In this document: positions 1 through 8,816 of the stretch, piece after piece | How positions within the stretch are numbered: position 1 is the first letter of the stretch | How the letters are laid out: each line of letters begins with the position of its first letter | Position numbers and translations under genes: made by a program | The notes under the pieces: model-generated | The model's database searches: none | Seen by the model: the letters and a program-made list of their open reading frames with translations, nothing else | What the model was told of the DNA's origin: nothing | DNA from: Mesorhizobium sp. B2-3-12 | GTDB lineage: Bacteria > Pseudomonadota > Alphaproteobacteria > Rhizobiales > Rhizobiaceae | DNA length: 64,000 nucleotides | Assembly: GCF_006442205.1 (NCBI RefSeq) | Contig: NZ_VFVR01000005.1 | Coordinates: 248,001-312,000, forward strand | Direction: 5' to 3'

Positions 1-99
1 CAGTGCGGCGCGGCGCGCCGAACGGGGGCCAAGTCCCGGCACCTTGGCCAGGAGCTGGATCAGGCGTTCGATCTCGGGACCGGCGATTCGCTTGGACAT
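1..99 (-). CDS. recR: Recombination protein RecR, N-terminal part
   Basis: RecR works with RecFO in loading RecA at gaps. Only the first 33 codons are in the window; the rest lies beyond the left edge. The reading starts [20 protein letters not shown] and continues [13 protein letters not shown], which is the helix-hairpin-helix start of RecR. The ATG complement is at 97-99. It is downstream of dnaX and ybaB on the same strand, the classical dnaX-ybaB-recR order, though here a hydrolase gene and a small hypothetical are inserted between ybaB and recR. Confidence 0.9.
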   Translation of the reverse strand, partial: MSKRIAGPEIERLIQLLAKVPGLGPRSARRAAL

Positions 100-189
100 C
101 GCTCTGATCTAGGATTTTTCAGAGCGCTTTGAAACATCCCGCATCGGTGCGGATAAGCCATACTGACACGGCCGCTATCGATGTGCGGA

Positions 190-1197
190 TCAATTGGTTT
201 CGAGCGGACGACCCTGGCTGACGATCATCGCGCCGATGGCGTCGGTGTTCTCGGGCGTCGACTGGAAGCCCATCGCCGCTTCCTGCGGCGCGCCCTCAAC
301 CGAGGAGATGACCCTTTTGTTCGAGGTTCCGCTGTTCAGGGTTCCGCCGAAACGGGCGGCATCCGGTTCTTCCATCGGCTCCTGCATGGCAACTTCCACC
401 GGCTTCGCCGAAACCCGCGCCGACTTTGCCGTCGGCGCCGCGGCTGCCGTCACATAGGTCTGCTCGGCCGGAGCGGTGCGGGCGGCCTTGCCGGGAGGTA
501 CCGGCTCCGCCGCGGCGGTCATGTAGACCTGCTGAGCTGGAGCGGTGCGAGCGGAAGTCTTGGCCACGGATACGGGCTCGGCGGAAGCGACACGCGTCGC
601 GGATACTCCCGGCAACGCAGCCGGCTGCTCGGCCGAGGCAACCATCGGCTCATCGGGAAGCGGCTGCCAGTTGCGGCCGCGCTTTTCGTAGAAGGCGTTG
701 CCGCCGGCAACCATGGTGTAGTGCATGTTCTTGTAGGGGAAGCGGAGGCCCGCGGTGTGGAAATACATCGTGTTCTTCAGCTTGGCCTTGCGCTCGCCCT
801 TGAGCACCGCGTCGGCGGCCTCCTCGACATCGGGCATCGCGCGCGAATTCATCGATCTGGTCATGACGCCTGGCGCGAACTGCCCGGGCTCACCCACGAC
901 TTCGCAGATGGTGCTGCCATGATTGCCGGAGCGCAGCCGGTTCATCACCACCGTGCCGACGGCGATCATGCCGTCGCGGCTCGACCGGTTGGATTCGAAG
1001 AACATCGCCCGTTCCAGACATTCCCTGTCCTTCGGCGTGTGGCTATAGGCGCGCGAACTCAGGAAACTCGGCGTGATGGCGTCGGTCAGGCTGGCGACGG
1101 ACATGCCATGCGAGGTGGTCTGGCTGCAAGCGGCCAAGAAAAGGGGAGACGTGACGACGCCGAGCAACAGCGGCGTCTTCCATCGCATGGCAATCAA
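190..1197 (-). CDS. SleB-family cell-wall hydrolase, lipoprotein
   Basis: A 335-residue predicted exported peptidoglycan hydrolase. The N-terminus is a hydrophobic leader ending in the lipobox LAAC (Cys about 24), so it is probably membrane-anchored. Residues about 55-165 match the Hydrolase_2/SleB catalytic fold: a Glu in the AMFFESNRSS motif near its start, and the later NTMYFHTAGL and GGNAFYEK motifs. The C-terminal half is low-complexity, rich in Ala, Pro and Val, with degenerate repeats of the type TAPAxQxYxTAAA. A start at the second Met (1188) is equally possible. It sits between ybaB/hypothetical and recR on the same strand but with 231 bp upstream, so it is probably transcribed on its own. 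Confidence 0.85.
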   Translation of the reverse strand: MIAMRWKTPLLLGVVTSPLFLAACSQTTSHGMSVASLTDAITPSFLSSRAYSHTPKDRECLERAMFFESNRSSRDGMIAVGTVVMNRLRSGNHGSTICEVVGEPGQFAPGVMTRSMNSRAMPDVEEAADAVLKGERKAKLKNTMYFHTAGLRFPYKNMHYTMVAGGNAFYEKRGRNWQPLPDEPMVASAEQPAALPGVSATRVASAEPVSVAKTSARTAPAQQVYMTAAAEPVPPGKAARTAPAEQTYVTAAAAPTAKSARVSAKPVEVAMQEPMEEPDAARFGGTLNSGTSNKRVISSVEGAPQEAAMGFQSTPENTDAIGAMIVSQGRPLETN

Positions 1198-1428
1198 CAG
1201 GTAACCCTCTCACTTCAATGCCCGCCCCCAGGCTGCGGCAAGAATGAGACACTTTCGGGCAAAATGATGGCCAAAACGTTATTAACCACGTACTGTTGCC
1301 AAATTGCCACAAAATTGAGGCTTTCCAGATAGTTCGGCCGGCCGTTTCACACAGTTGATGACCGCTCTCTCTTTGTTTCGCCGCAATTCCCCTACGGAAA
1401 TCCGCACGACGCCTTTTTTGGAACAGGC

Positions 1429-1836
1429 CTACCGCCCAGCCGCGATTGGTGCCGGCTGACCAGGGTCGAGCTCTTCAACCTTTTCCGAAAACAGGCCACG
1501 TCTAAGGAACAATGCGCGCGCCTCCCTTGCCATCGGCGCGATCTTGCCTGGCCAGTCGCTGTCGATGAACTCGGCCTTGGTGAAGTCAGGATTGGTTTCG
1601 GAGGCCGCCTCCAGGAATTCGGCGATTTCCAGCACGATCGCACGCTCGTCCTTCGAAAGCGCCGACGTGCCGGCCTCGATCGACGGGCGGTGCACGAAAT
1701 CCTCGAACAGGTTGAAGTAGCCCTTGATGCCGACGAGATCGACCCCCGCATCGCAATCGGCGAGGATTTCCAGGATCTCGTAGATCCTGTTGCGGATGCG
1801 CTGCTCGATCAGTCTTTCCGAGGGCTCGTCGGCCAT
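1429..1836 (-). CDS. Conserved hypothetical protein downstream of ybaB
   Basis: A 135-residue soluble, acidic, mostly helical protein. I do not recognise a family. The start is 16 bp after the ybaB stop, on the same strand, so it is probably co-transcribed with dnaX-ybaB. No signal peptide, membrane segment, Cys cluster or catalytic motif is visible. Coding is supported by the codon pattern, the tight spacing and an uninterrupted frame; two overlapping frames in the same stretch look like shadows, being Arg/Ser/Pro-rich. Confidence 0.65.
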   Translation of the reverse strand: MADEPSERLIEQRIRNRIYEILEILADCDAGVDLVGIKGYFNLFEDFVHRPSIEAGTSALSKDERAIVLEIAEFLEAASETNPDFTKAEFIDSDWPGKIAPMAREARALFLRRGLFSEKVEELDPGQPAPIAAGR

Positions 1837-1852
1837 GGGCGCGCACCGAACG

Positions 1853-2176
1853 CTAGAACGGCAGTTTCATTCCCGGCGGTATGGGCAGGCCCGATGTCAG
1901 CGCCTTGGTCTTTTCCTGCATGATCTGCTCGACCTTGGCCTTGGCGTCATTGTGGGCGGCAAGGATCAAATCCTCGAGGATCTCGACATCGTCTTCCTTG
2001 AACAGGGACGGGTCGATCTTCAGCGACTTCATGTCGAATTTTCCGCTCAGCGTGACATTGACCAGGCCGCCGCCGGCTTGGCCTGAGGCTTCGACCGTGG
2101 CGATCTCATCCTGCATGGCCTGGAACTTGGCCTGCATTTCCTTCGCCTTGCCCATCAGGCCGAGAAGATCTTTCAT
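1853..2176 (-). CDS. ybaB: YbaB/EbfC nucleoid-associated protein
   Basis: A 107-residue small DNA-binding protein of the YbaB/EbfC family, which binds DNA as a dimer. The sequence starts [20 protein letters not shown] and has the family core with [19 protein letters not shown] and the helical end [20 protein letters not shown]. Length is normal for the family. It is 31 bp downstream of dnaX on the same strand, the usual pairing. Confidence 0.95.
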   Translation of the reverse strand: MKDLLGLMGKAKEMQAKFQAMQDEIATVEASGQAGGGLVNVTLSGKFDMKSLKIDPSLFKEDDVEILEDLILAAHNDAKAKVEQIMQEKTKALTSGLPIPPGMKLPF

Positions 2177-2207
2177 GGTCCGATCCTTTGCGGATTAGTG
2201 CTGGATA

Positions 2208-4052
2208 TCAGGGTTCGTCGTCATCGGATGGCGGCTCGACCGGCATTTCGGCCTCGGTCGTGTCGGCATCCGGTGTCTCGGGTATGCGCACATCGATGAT
2301 CTTTGCGCCGGGAAAGCGCGCCAGGATGGCGGCGACCGTCGGGTCGCTCCTGGCATCGAGAAAGGCGTTTTCACGCTTCGTCGATTCCATTTCGGCCAGC
2401 GTCTGGCCGCCCTCTTCCTTAGACAGCGACACCAGCCAGCTGCGGCCGGTCCAGGCGCGCAGTTTGGTGGTCAGGTCGTTGAGCAGCATCTTGGGCGCGT
2501 CATCGGTCAGGCCGACATCGATGCGGCCGGGCTCGATGCGCACCAGGCGGATACAGCTCTTGATCAGGACCTTGAAGGCGATGTCGCGCTTGGCGTCGGC
2601 AAGGGCAACGATGTCGGCCAGCGATTTCAACGGTACGGCTTGCGTCTCCGGCGCCGGCTGCGGGGGCGCGACGAAGGCGGCAGGCGCGGGCGTGGCCTCG
2701 ACCAGCCGCATGGTCTGCGCGCCGCCCGAGCCGCCAGGCATGCGCGCCTGCGCCATGGCGCTGGCGCCATTGCCGCCAGCACCGCCATTGCCGGGGCTCA
2801 CGGGGCCGGGATTCACGGGCGCACCATTCGGGCGCGGCGTGGCGCCGGTTGCCGCGGCCCCACTCTCCAGCGATCTTAGCGCCTCGTCCAATGTCGGCAG
2901 GTCGGCGGCGTGGGCCAGCCGGATCAGCACCATTTCGGCGGCACTGACCGGCCGGTTGGAGGACTGTACCTCGGGAATGCCCTTGAGCAGCATCTGCCAG
3001 GTCCGCGACAGCACGCGAACCGACAGCGCGCTGGCGAAATCGGCGCCACGCTGGCGCTCGTCCTGCGACAGCGAGGCATCGTCCATGGCGGTCGGCACGA
3101 AACGCAGCCGGGTGACGAGATGGTTGAACTCGGCCAGATCGGTGAGCACGGCGGCCGGATCGGCGCCGGTGTCGTATTGGGCGCGGAATTCGGCGAGCGC
3201 CGCCGCCACATCGCCCTTCATCACATATTCGAACAGATCGACGATGCGGGCACGGTCGGCAAGGCCGAGCATCGCCCGCACGGCCTCGGCGCCGACGGAG
3301 CCGGCGCCGTGGGCGATCGCCTGGTCAAGGATGGAGAGCGAGTCGCGGGCGGAGCCTTCAGCCGCGCGCGCGATCATCGCCAGCGCGTCGTCGTCGACCG
3401 AAATGCCTTCCTTGCCGGCGATCGAGGTGAGATGCGCGACCAGCGCGCCGGCGTCGATGCGCCTCAGGTCGAAACGCTGGCAGCGCGACAGGACGGTGAT
3501 CGGAACCTTGCGGATTTCGGTGGTGGCGAAGATGAATTTGACGTGCGGCGGCGGCTCTTCCAGCGTCTTCAGCAGGCCGTTGAAGGCCTGCGTCGACAGC
3601 ATGTGCACTTCGTCGATGATGTAAACCTTGTAGCGGGCAGAGACCGGCGCATAGCGAACGCGCTCGATAATGTCCCTGATGTCGTCGATGCCGGTGTGCG
3701 AGGCGGCGTCCATCTCGATGACGTCGACATGGCGGCCTTCCATGATCGCCTGGCAATGCTCGCCGAGCACGGCGAGATCGACCGATGGCTGATCGGTATC
3801 GGCGGTCTTGTAGTTCAGGGCCCGCGCCAGGATGCGCGCGGTTGTGGTCTTGCCGACACCGCGCACGCCGGTGAGCATCCAGGCTTGGGCAATACGGCCG
3901 GTGGCGAAGGCGTTGGTGAGGGTGCGCACCATCGGCTCCTGGCCGACCAACTCGGAGAAATTCGACGGACGGTATTTGCGCGCCAGCACCCGATAGGCGC
4001 CGGCCTTGCCATGCTCCAGGCTTTTCGGTCCCGAATTTCCGGCTTCGCTCAT
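2208..4052 (-). CDS. dnaX: DNA polymerase III subunit gamma/tau
   Basis: Clamp-loader ATPase of the replicative polymerase, 614 residues. Walker A GVRGVGKT is at 62-69 and Walker B with DEVH at 147-150; an SRC motif (LSRCQRF) follows. The C-terminal part has a Pro/Gly/Ala-rich linker and a tau-like tail. The Met at 4052 (MSEAGNSG) was chosen because the longer frame to 4172 would run toward the SRP RNA gene and reads as non-protein sequence. Oddity: the small zinc-binding module between Walker A and B keeps only one of four cysteines (C100 in GEHCQAI), so zinc binding is probably lost. It heads the dnaX-ybaB operon. Confidence 0.95.
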   Translation of the reverse strand: MSEAGNSGPKSLEHGKAGAYRVLARKYRPSNFSELVGQEPMVRTLTNAFATGRIAQAWMLTGVRGVGKTTTARILARALNYKTADTDQPSVDLAVLGEHCQAIMEGRHVDVIEMDAASHTGIDDIRDIIERVRYAPVSARYKVYIIDEVHMLSTQAFNGLLKTLEEPPPHVKFIFATTEIRKVPITVLSRCQRFDLRRIDAGALVAHLTSIAGKEGISVDDDALAMIARAAEGSARDSLSILDQAIAHGAGSVGAEAVRAMLGLADRARIVDLFEYVMKGDVAAALAEFRAQYDTGADPAAVLTDLAEFNHLVTRLRFVPTAMDDASLSQDERQRGADFASALSVRVLSRTWQMLLKGIPEVQSSNRPVSAAEMVLIRLAHAADLPTLDEALRSLESGAAATGATPRPNGAPVNPGPVSPGNGGAGGNGASAMAQARMPGGSGGAQTMRLVEATPAPAAFVAPPQPAPETQAVPLKSLADIVALADAKRDIAFKVLIKSCIRLVRIEPGRIDVGLTDDAPKMLLNDLTTKLRAWTGRSWLVSLSKEEGGQTLAEMESTKRENAFLDARSDPTVAAILARFPGAKIIDVRIPETPDADTTEAEMPVEPPSDDDEP

Positions 4053-4156
4053 TCGCCCGTTAAGCTCCAAAAGGCCGCGCCAAAGGCGCCGATTCCTGCG
4101 CATAGTCTCGCCCGCGCTGCAATGCGTCGTCAATGTCGCGAGGAGGGCCGATGAGG

Positions 4157-4254
4157 TGGGAGGCTGGAACAATGACCCGTTCCGGGCTCGTTAGGGCTGC
4201 TTCCTTCCGGACCTGACCCGGTTGGCGAGTGGATCGTCCACCACCAACCTCCCG
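4157..4254 (-). ncRNA. ffs: Signal recognition particle RNA, small bacterial type
   Basis: On the minus strand the invariant SRP helix-8 tip GTCAGGTCCGGAAGGAAGCA is present exactly (complement near 4198-4217). The ends pair: GGGAGG at 4253-4248 with CCTCCC at 4163-4158, giving a rod of about 98 nt, the usual alphaproteobacterial size. The RNA guides Ffh to ribosomes for co-translational targeting. It is just upstream of dnaX on the same strand. The ends are estimated from the pairing. Confidence 0.93.
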
Positions 4255-4396
4255 CTGTCCATATCGGCAATTGCGGGACGAAATGCAAGTGCGCAGGCAA
4301 ATCGGCAGCGAAACCCAAGAGATTCGCTTGCAGCCCCGGTGCAGCCGCTCTAGCGTCCATGGTCTGAGGAAACCAAGAAAAGCAGGGGAAACGCCG

Positions 4397-4816
4397 ATGC
4401 TGCCGGGCCTGAAGGCCGGATTCACGCTGGATGCCCGGCTGGAGGCTGACAGCGAGCAGTTGATGTGGCTGGGGCTCTGCGAATTGCGGGTGATGAACGA
4501 CCGCCGCTGGCCATGGCTGCTCCTGGTGCCGCAGCGGCCGGGCGCGGAGGAAATTCACGACATGACGCCGCTCGACCAGGCGATGCTCACCTTCGAGACC
4601 AATATGGTGGCGCAGGCGCTGAAGAAGGTGAGCGGCTGCACCAAGATCAACACCGGCGCGCTCGGCAACATCGTGCGCCAGCTGCATATCCATATCATCG
4701 CGCGGTCCGAGGGCGATCCCGGCTGGCCCGGCCCGGTATGGGGGCATGGCCTGCGCGAGCCCTATCAGCGTTCCGACCTGCGCCGGTTTGCCGAAACGAT
4801 CAGGGCAGCGCTATAA
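4397..4816 (+). CDS. HIT-family (histidine triad) protein
   Basis: A 139-residue HIT-fold nucleotide-binding protein, expected to act on AMP-linked or dinucleotide substrates. The triad region reads RQLHIHIIAR: His97 and His99 are present but the first triad position is Gln95. The usual upstream KINTGALGN segment is intact. The ATG at 4397 follows an AGGGGAA purine stretch; the frame is open further upstream to 4229 but that part is Arg-rich and overlaps the SRP RNA flank. It is followed 68 bp later by nudC. Confidence 0.88.
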   Translation: MLPGLKAGFTLDARLEADSEQLMWLGLCELRVMNDRRWPWLLLVPQRPGAEEIHDMTPLDQAMLTFETNMVAQALKKVSGCTKINTGALGNIVRQLHIHIIARSEGDPGWPGPVWGHGLREPYQRSDLRRFAETIRAAL

Positions 4817-4884
4817 GCCTCCCCTGTGTTCATTCAAAAACACGTCCATCCCAAGCATGTCCATCCCAAAGCACCAGAGTCCAT

Positions 4885-5826
4885 ATGAGCTTCCGCCTGT
4901 TTGACGCGCCCCTGCGCGAGCCGAGCCAGTTCGTCGGCTTTGCCGGCAACACGATCGACCGGCAATCCGAGAACCGCACCGACGATTCGGTCGACAAGAC
5001 GCTGTCAGATCCGACGACGCGACTGCTTTTGATGAATGGCGGGCGGCTCTATCTGAAACTCTCGGATGGCGGTTTCGACCCCTGGTACCGCGTCGCCGAG
5101 AGCCAGCCTTTCGAGCCTTCCTTCGACCAGGGCGTGCTGCTCGGCTTTTCCGAACAGGGGCCGGTGCTGGCGGTGCTGGCCGGCATCGACGCCGAACGGT
5201 TGCCCGAAACCGTCAAGGCGATCGACTACCGCTCGGTCTACATGCAAGGGCTGATCGACGAGGCCGCCGCCGGCGCGATGGCGCAGGGCGCGGCCCTGCT
5301 CGCCTGGCACGCCAGCCACCGCTTCTGCAGCAAATGCGGCAGCGAGTCACAGATGCGGGCCGGCGGCTACAAACGCCATTGCCCGAATTGCGGCACCGAG
5401 CACTTTCCACGCACCGACCCGGTGGCGATCATGCTGACGGCGACGCGGGAGAAATGCCTGCTGGGGCGTGGCCGGCACTTCGCTCCCGGCATGTATTCAG
5501 CACTTGCCGGCTTCATCGAACCGGGCGAGACGATCGAGGCGGCGGTGCGCCGCGAAACGCTTGAAGAGGCCGGCATCCGGCTCGGCCGGGTCGTCTACCA
5601 TGCGAGCCAGCCCTGGCCCTTCCCCTATTCGCTGATGATCGGATGCTTCGGCGAACCGCTCAACGAGGACATCCAGGCCGATCTCACCGAATTGGAGGAT
5701 TGCCGCTGGTTCTTGCGCGACGAGGTGCGCCTGATGCTGGACCGGACGCACCCCGACACCCTGGTCACGCCGCCGAAAGGCGCCATCGCGCACCATCTCA
5801 TCCGCGCCTGGATCGACAGCGAATAG
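4885..5826 (+). CDS. nudC: NADH pyrophosphatase NudC (Nudix hydrolase)
   Basis: Hydrolyses NAD(H) to NMN(H) and AMP, and in some bacteria removes NAD caps from RNA. 313 residues with three parts: an N-terminal NUDIX-like domain, a zinc ribbon with C148, C151, C166 and C169 (FCSKCG and HCPNCG), and a Nudix box beginning [20 protein letters not shown] at about 209. The ATG at 4885 was chosen over the longer upstream frame because that portion overlaps the HIT gene in another frame. Confidence 0.93.
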   Translation: MSFRLFDAPLREPSQFVGFAGNTIDRQSENRTDDSVDKTLSDPTTRLLLMNGGRLYLKLSDGGFDPWYRVAESQPFEPSFDQGVLLGFSEQGPVLAVLAGIDAERLPETVKAIDYRSVYMQGLIDEAAAGAMAQGAALLAWHASHRFCSKCGSESQMRAGGYKRHCPNCGTEHFPRTDPVAIMLTATREKCLLGRGRHFAPGMYSALAGFIEPGETIEAAVRRETLEEAGIRLGRVVYHASQPWPFPYSLMIGCFGEPLNEDIQADLTELEDCRWFLRDEVRLMLDRTHPDTLVTPPKGAIAHHLIRAWIDSE

Positions 5827-5857
5827 CGAACACCGAAAGACATCGCAGGAGAGGCAA

Positions 5858-6157
5858 ATGATCCGTCACACCGTCGTCTTCACGCTGAAGCATCCGCCGC
5901 ACTCGCTGGAGGAAAAGCGGTTCCTCGTCGACGCCAGGAAGATTCTCACCGCGATCCGGGGCGTCACGCATTTCGAGCAATTGCGGCAGATCAGCCCAAA
6001 GAACGACTATCAGTTCGGCTTCTCGATGGAGTTCGCCGACCAGGCCGCCTACACCAGGTACAACGACCATCCCGACCATGTCGCCTTCGTGCGCGACCGC
6101 TGGGTGCCGGAGGTCGAGAAATTTCTCGAGATCGATTACGTGCCGCTGGGCTGGTAG
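5858..6157 (+). CDS. Dabb (stress-responsive A/B barrel) domain protein
   Basis: A 99-residue single-domain protein of the dimeric alpha/beta barrel type. It starts [12 protein letters not shown], typical for the family, and ends with [20 protein letters not shown]. Dabb proteins are small dimers of varied or unknown function, so no reaction is assigned. An AGGAGAGG Shine-Dalgarno lies just before the ATG. The stop is 1 bp from the end of the convergent pheA. Confidence 0.88.
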   Translation: MIRHTVVFTLKHPPHSLEEKRFLVDARKILTAIRGVTHFEQLRQISPKNDYQFGFSMEFADQAAYTRYNDHPDHVAFVRDRWVPEVEKFLEIDYVPLGW

Positions 6158-6158
6158 C

Positions 6159-7022
6159 TCAGTCCGCAACCTTCCACTGCTCGCGCGACTCGCTGGCCGG
6201 ATAGACGCCGAGAATCCGTACCTCGCGCGAGAAGAACCGCAGTTCGTCCAGCGCCAGCTTGACCAGCGGATCGTCGGGATGGCCCTCGATATCGGCGTAA
6301 AACAGCGTCGCCGTGAAGGCGCCGAGCTGGTAGCTTTCCAGCTTGGTCATGTTGATGCCGTTGGTGGCGAAGCCGCCCATCGCCTTGTAGAGCGCGGCCG
6401 GCACGTTGCGGACGCGAAAGATGAAAGTCGTCATCATCTTGACGTCGGGCGACGGCCGCTCGGCCCATTGCTTGCTCTTGGTCAGGACGACGAAGCGGGT
6501 GACGTTGCTGTCGGTGTCCTCGACATTCTCCTCGATGATATCGAGCCCATAGAGCGCTGCTGCCAGCGCCGGCGACAATGCCGCCATGGTGCGGTCCTTC
6601 ACCTCGGAGACCATTTTGGCGGCGCCCGCCGTGTCCCCCGCGACTACTCCCTTCCAGCCGTTCTTGCGGATGTATTTGCGGCACTGGCCAAGCGCGTGGA
6701 TGTGGGTGTGCACGGTCTTGATCTCGTCGCGCTTGACGCCCGGCAGCACCATCAGCTGGAAATGGATCGGCAGGAAATATTCGCCGACGATGTGCAGTTT
6801 CGATTCCGGCAGAAGGTGGTGGATGTCCGCGACGCGCCCGGCGATGGTGTTCTCGATCGGGATCATGGCAAGATCGGCCTTGCCGGTCTCGACGGCATTG
6901 AACGCGTCTTCGAAGGTCGGGCACGGCAACGGCTCCATCGAGGGATAGACGTTGCGGCTGGCTGTGTCGGAATTGGCGCCGGGCTCGCCCTGGAAGGATA
7001 TTCTGTTGGTCTTTTCAGGCAT
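6159..7022 (-). CDS. pheA: Prephenate dehydratase
   Basis: Converts prephenate to phenylpyruvate in phenylalanine synthesis. 287 residues, the usual monofunctional size: an N-terminal dehydratase domain starting with ISFQGEPGANSDTA, the catalytic TRF motif (NVTRFVVL), and a C-terminal ACT regulatory domain (FRVRNVPAALYKAMGGFA, then NMTKLES) that normally senses phenylalanine. It lies 9 bp downstream of kdsB on the same strand, so the two are probably co-transcribed. Confidence 0.95.
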   Translation of the reverse strand: MPEKTNRISFQGEPGANSDTASRNVYPSMEPLPCPTFEDAFNAVETGKADLAMIPIENTIAGRVADIHHLLPESKLHIVGEYFLPIHFQLMVLPGVKRDEIKTVHTHIHALGQCRKYIRKNGWKGVVAGDTAGAAKMVSEVKDRTMAALSPALAAALYGLDIIEENVEDTDSNVTRFVVLTKSKQWAERPSPDVKMMTTFIFRVRNVPAALYKAMGGFATNGINMTKLESYQLGAFTATLFYADIEGHPDDPLVKLALDELRFFSREVRILGVYPASESREQWKVAD

Positions 7023-7031
7023 GCTGATATC

Positions 7032-7760
7032 TCAGTTTGAAAGGATTTGCCTGGCCCGGTCCAGGTCTTCAGGCGTGTCGACGCCGAGCGGCAGCGACTG
7101 GACGATCTCGGCGTCCATGCGCATGCCGGCTTCCAGCGCCCGCAACTGCTCCAGCCGTTCGCGGCGCTCCAGCGGCGACGGCTTCAGCGCGACAAAACGC
7201 TCGAGTGCCGCGCGTCGATAGGCGTAAAGGCCGACATGGTGATAAAGCGGCCCCTCGCCCCAGGGTGCCGTGGCGCGGGTGAAGTAAAGCGCCCGCAACC
7301 GTGTGCCGGAGAGCGGCGACCCGACGATCTTTACGACGTTGGGATTGGTCTTTTCCGCCTCGCGCACGATCTCGACGCCGAGCGTGGCGATATCCACCGA
7401 GATGTCCTCGAACGGCCTGAGCGAGGCGGCGATGATGGCTGGATCGATGGTCGGCAGGTCGCCCTGCACATTGACGATCATTTCGACCTCGCCCCGGGGG
7501 TCGAGTGTCAACAGCGCCTCGTGGATGCGGTCGGAACCGGATTCATGGTCGATACGCGTCATGACGGCCTCGAAACCATGCGCGCGCACCGCGTCGCCCA
7601 CGCTTTGCGTGTCGGTCGCCACCACCACCCGGCCCAGCCCGGCTTCGGTGGCGCGGCGCGCGACATGGACGATCATCGGCGCGCCGGCGAGATCGGCCAG
7701 CGGCTTGCCCGGCAGGCGGGTCGAGGCCATGCGGGCCGGTATCAGGATCAAGGTGGACAT
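7032..7760 (-). CDS. kdsB: 3-deoxy-manno-octulosonate cytidylyltransferase
   Basis: Activates KDO with CTP for lipopolysaccharide core synthesis. 242 residues. The nucleotide-binding start [20 protein letters not shown] is diagnostic, followed by the metal/substrate region [14 protein letters not shown]. The Met at 7760 places this motif at the usual N-terminal position; a longer frame to 7814 adds an unlikely leader. It is divergent from cycM, with a shared 194-bp promoter region. Confidence 0.95.
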   Translation of the reverse strand: MSTLILIPARMASTRLPGKPLADLAGAPMIVHVARRATEAGLGRVVVATDTQSVGDAVRAHGFEAVMTRIDHESGSDRIHEALLTLDPRGEVEMIVNVQGDLPTIDPAIIAASLRPFEDISVDIATLGVEIVREAEKTNPNVVKIVGSPLSGTRLRALYFTRATAPWGEGPLYHHVGLYAYRRAALERFVALKPSPLERRERLEQLRALEAGMRMDAEIVQSLPLGVDTPEDLDRARQILSN

Positions 7761-7954
7761 CGGTCTGGCAAGGAGTTCGAAAAGAGGACAAGGAAAAGTG
7801 GCAAAAGGTCTCACTGGAAGCGCCCTTATAGGTGTTGCAACGCTGGAGCAAAAGACCTAGTTTCCGCCCGATTTGACCGGCTCTGGAGGGCAGGTCTCGA
7901 TACCGACGGACGGAGTGGACGGATCAGTCCGCCGGAAAAGGGAGCAAGGGGCGT

Positions 7955-8647
7955 ATGGATTCCAACGAAGTCAACAAGCTGCTCGCCGGATTGCTCGGAA
8001 CCGTTTTCGTCGTCTTCTCGGTCGGACTGGTGTCGGATGCGCTGTTTGCCTCGCCCGCGCCGGAAAAGCCCGGCTTCGCCATTGAGGCCGCGGAACCCGC
8101 CGAAGGCGGCGCCGCCGCGCCGGCGGCCGAGGCCAAGCCGATCGCCGATCTCCTCCAGAGCGCCAATGCCGAGGCCGGTGCTGCCGTGTTCAAGAAGTGC
8201 CAGGCCTGCCATTCCGGCGAAAAGGGCGGCCCCAACAAGGTCGGCCCGGATCTGTGGGACCTCGTCGACCGCCCCGTCGCCGAACATGAAGGCTTCGCCT
8301 ATTCGGCCGGCATGAAGGAATTCTCAAAGGGCGGCACCGAGAAGTGGACCTACGACAACATCAACCACTTCATCACCTCGCCGAAGAAATTCGTGAAGGG
8401 AACGGCCATGGGCTTTGCCGGCCTGCCCAAGGACGAGGACCGCGCCAACGTCATCGCCTATCTGCGCACGCTTTCGGACAATCCCAAGCCGCTGCCGGCA
8501 CCGGGTGCCGCCGCGGATGCTTCCGCGCCCGCGAAGCCGGCCGACGGCGCGGCTCCCGCGAAACCGGCCGACGGCGCGGCACCTGCCAAGCCCGCGGCGC
8601 CAGCCGCTCCGGCAGCGCCAGCTCCCGCACCGGCGCCTGCCCAATAA
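7955..8647 (+). CDS. cycM: Membrane-anchored cytochrome c (CycM type)
   Basis: An electron carrier probably feeding a terminal oxidase from the periplasmic face. 230 residues: an uncleaved N-terminal anchor (about 9-30, [20 protein letters not shown]), a Pro/Ala linker, and a class I cytochrome c domain with heme motif C82-Q-A-C85-H86 and probable axial Met152 (GTAMGF). The tail is unusual, with two perfect 9-residue repeats KPADGAAPA and then an Ala-Pro run. A strong terminator follows. Confidence 0.9.
   Translation: MDSNEVNKLLAGLLGTVFVVFSVGLVSDALFASPAPEKPGFAIEAAEPAEGGAAAPAAEAKPIADLLQSANAEAGAAVFKKCQACHSGEKGGPNKVGPDLWDLVDRPVAEHEGFAYSAGMKEFSKGGTEKWTYDNINHFITSPKKFVKGTAMGFAGLPKDEDRANVIAYLRTLSDNPKPLPAPGAAADASAPAKPADGAAPAKPADGAAPAKPAAPAAPAAPAPAPAPAQ
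8532..8590 (+). repeat. 27-bp tandem repeat in the cycM tail
   Basis: Two adjacent near-identical 27-bp units encode KPADGAAPA twice, followed by shorter Pro-Ala units. It is an in-frame coding repeat, so copy number could vary without breaking the gene. Confidence 0.7.
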
Positions 8648-8672
8648 CCAGACTGTTATCTCGACGATCTTG

Positions 8673-8700
8673 AAAAAGCCGGGTTCAGCCCGGCTTTTTT
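8673..8700 (+). terminator. Rho-independent terminator after cycM
   Basis: An 11-bp perfect stem, AAAAAGCCGGG with CCCGGCTTTTT, around a 5-nt loop and ending in a T run. It lies 25 bp after the cycM stop. With an A run on one side and a T run on the other it could work in both directions. Confidence 0.9.
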
Positions 8701-8816
8701 GTTGGGAAAATGCCTGATGCGGCGACAAAGCCGGCGCATTGCGGTTTTCATGAGCGCCAAATCATCTAGGATCGCCCTTCAGGATGTTCTGGCGCGCATC
8801 GCGAAGAGGATAGTGC

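Noticed and set aside
2188-3624. 478-residue plus-strand frame
   Set aside because: Antisense to dnaX, Ser/Ala/Arg-rich, no family match; a shadow of high-GC coding.
4053-4172. Upstream extension of dnaX to 4172
   Set aside because: The added 40 residues have no DnaX-like sequence and reach into the SRP RNA; the Met at 4052 fits better.
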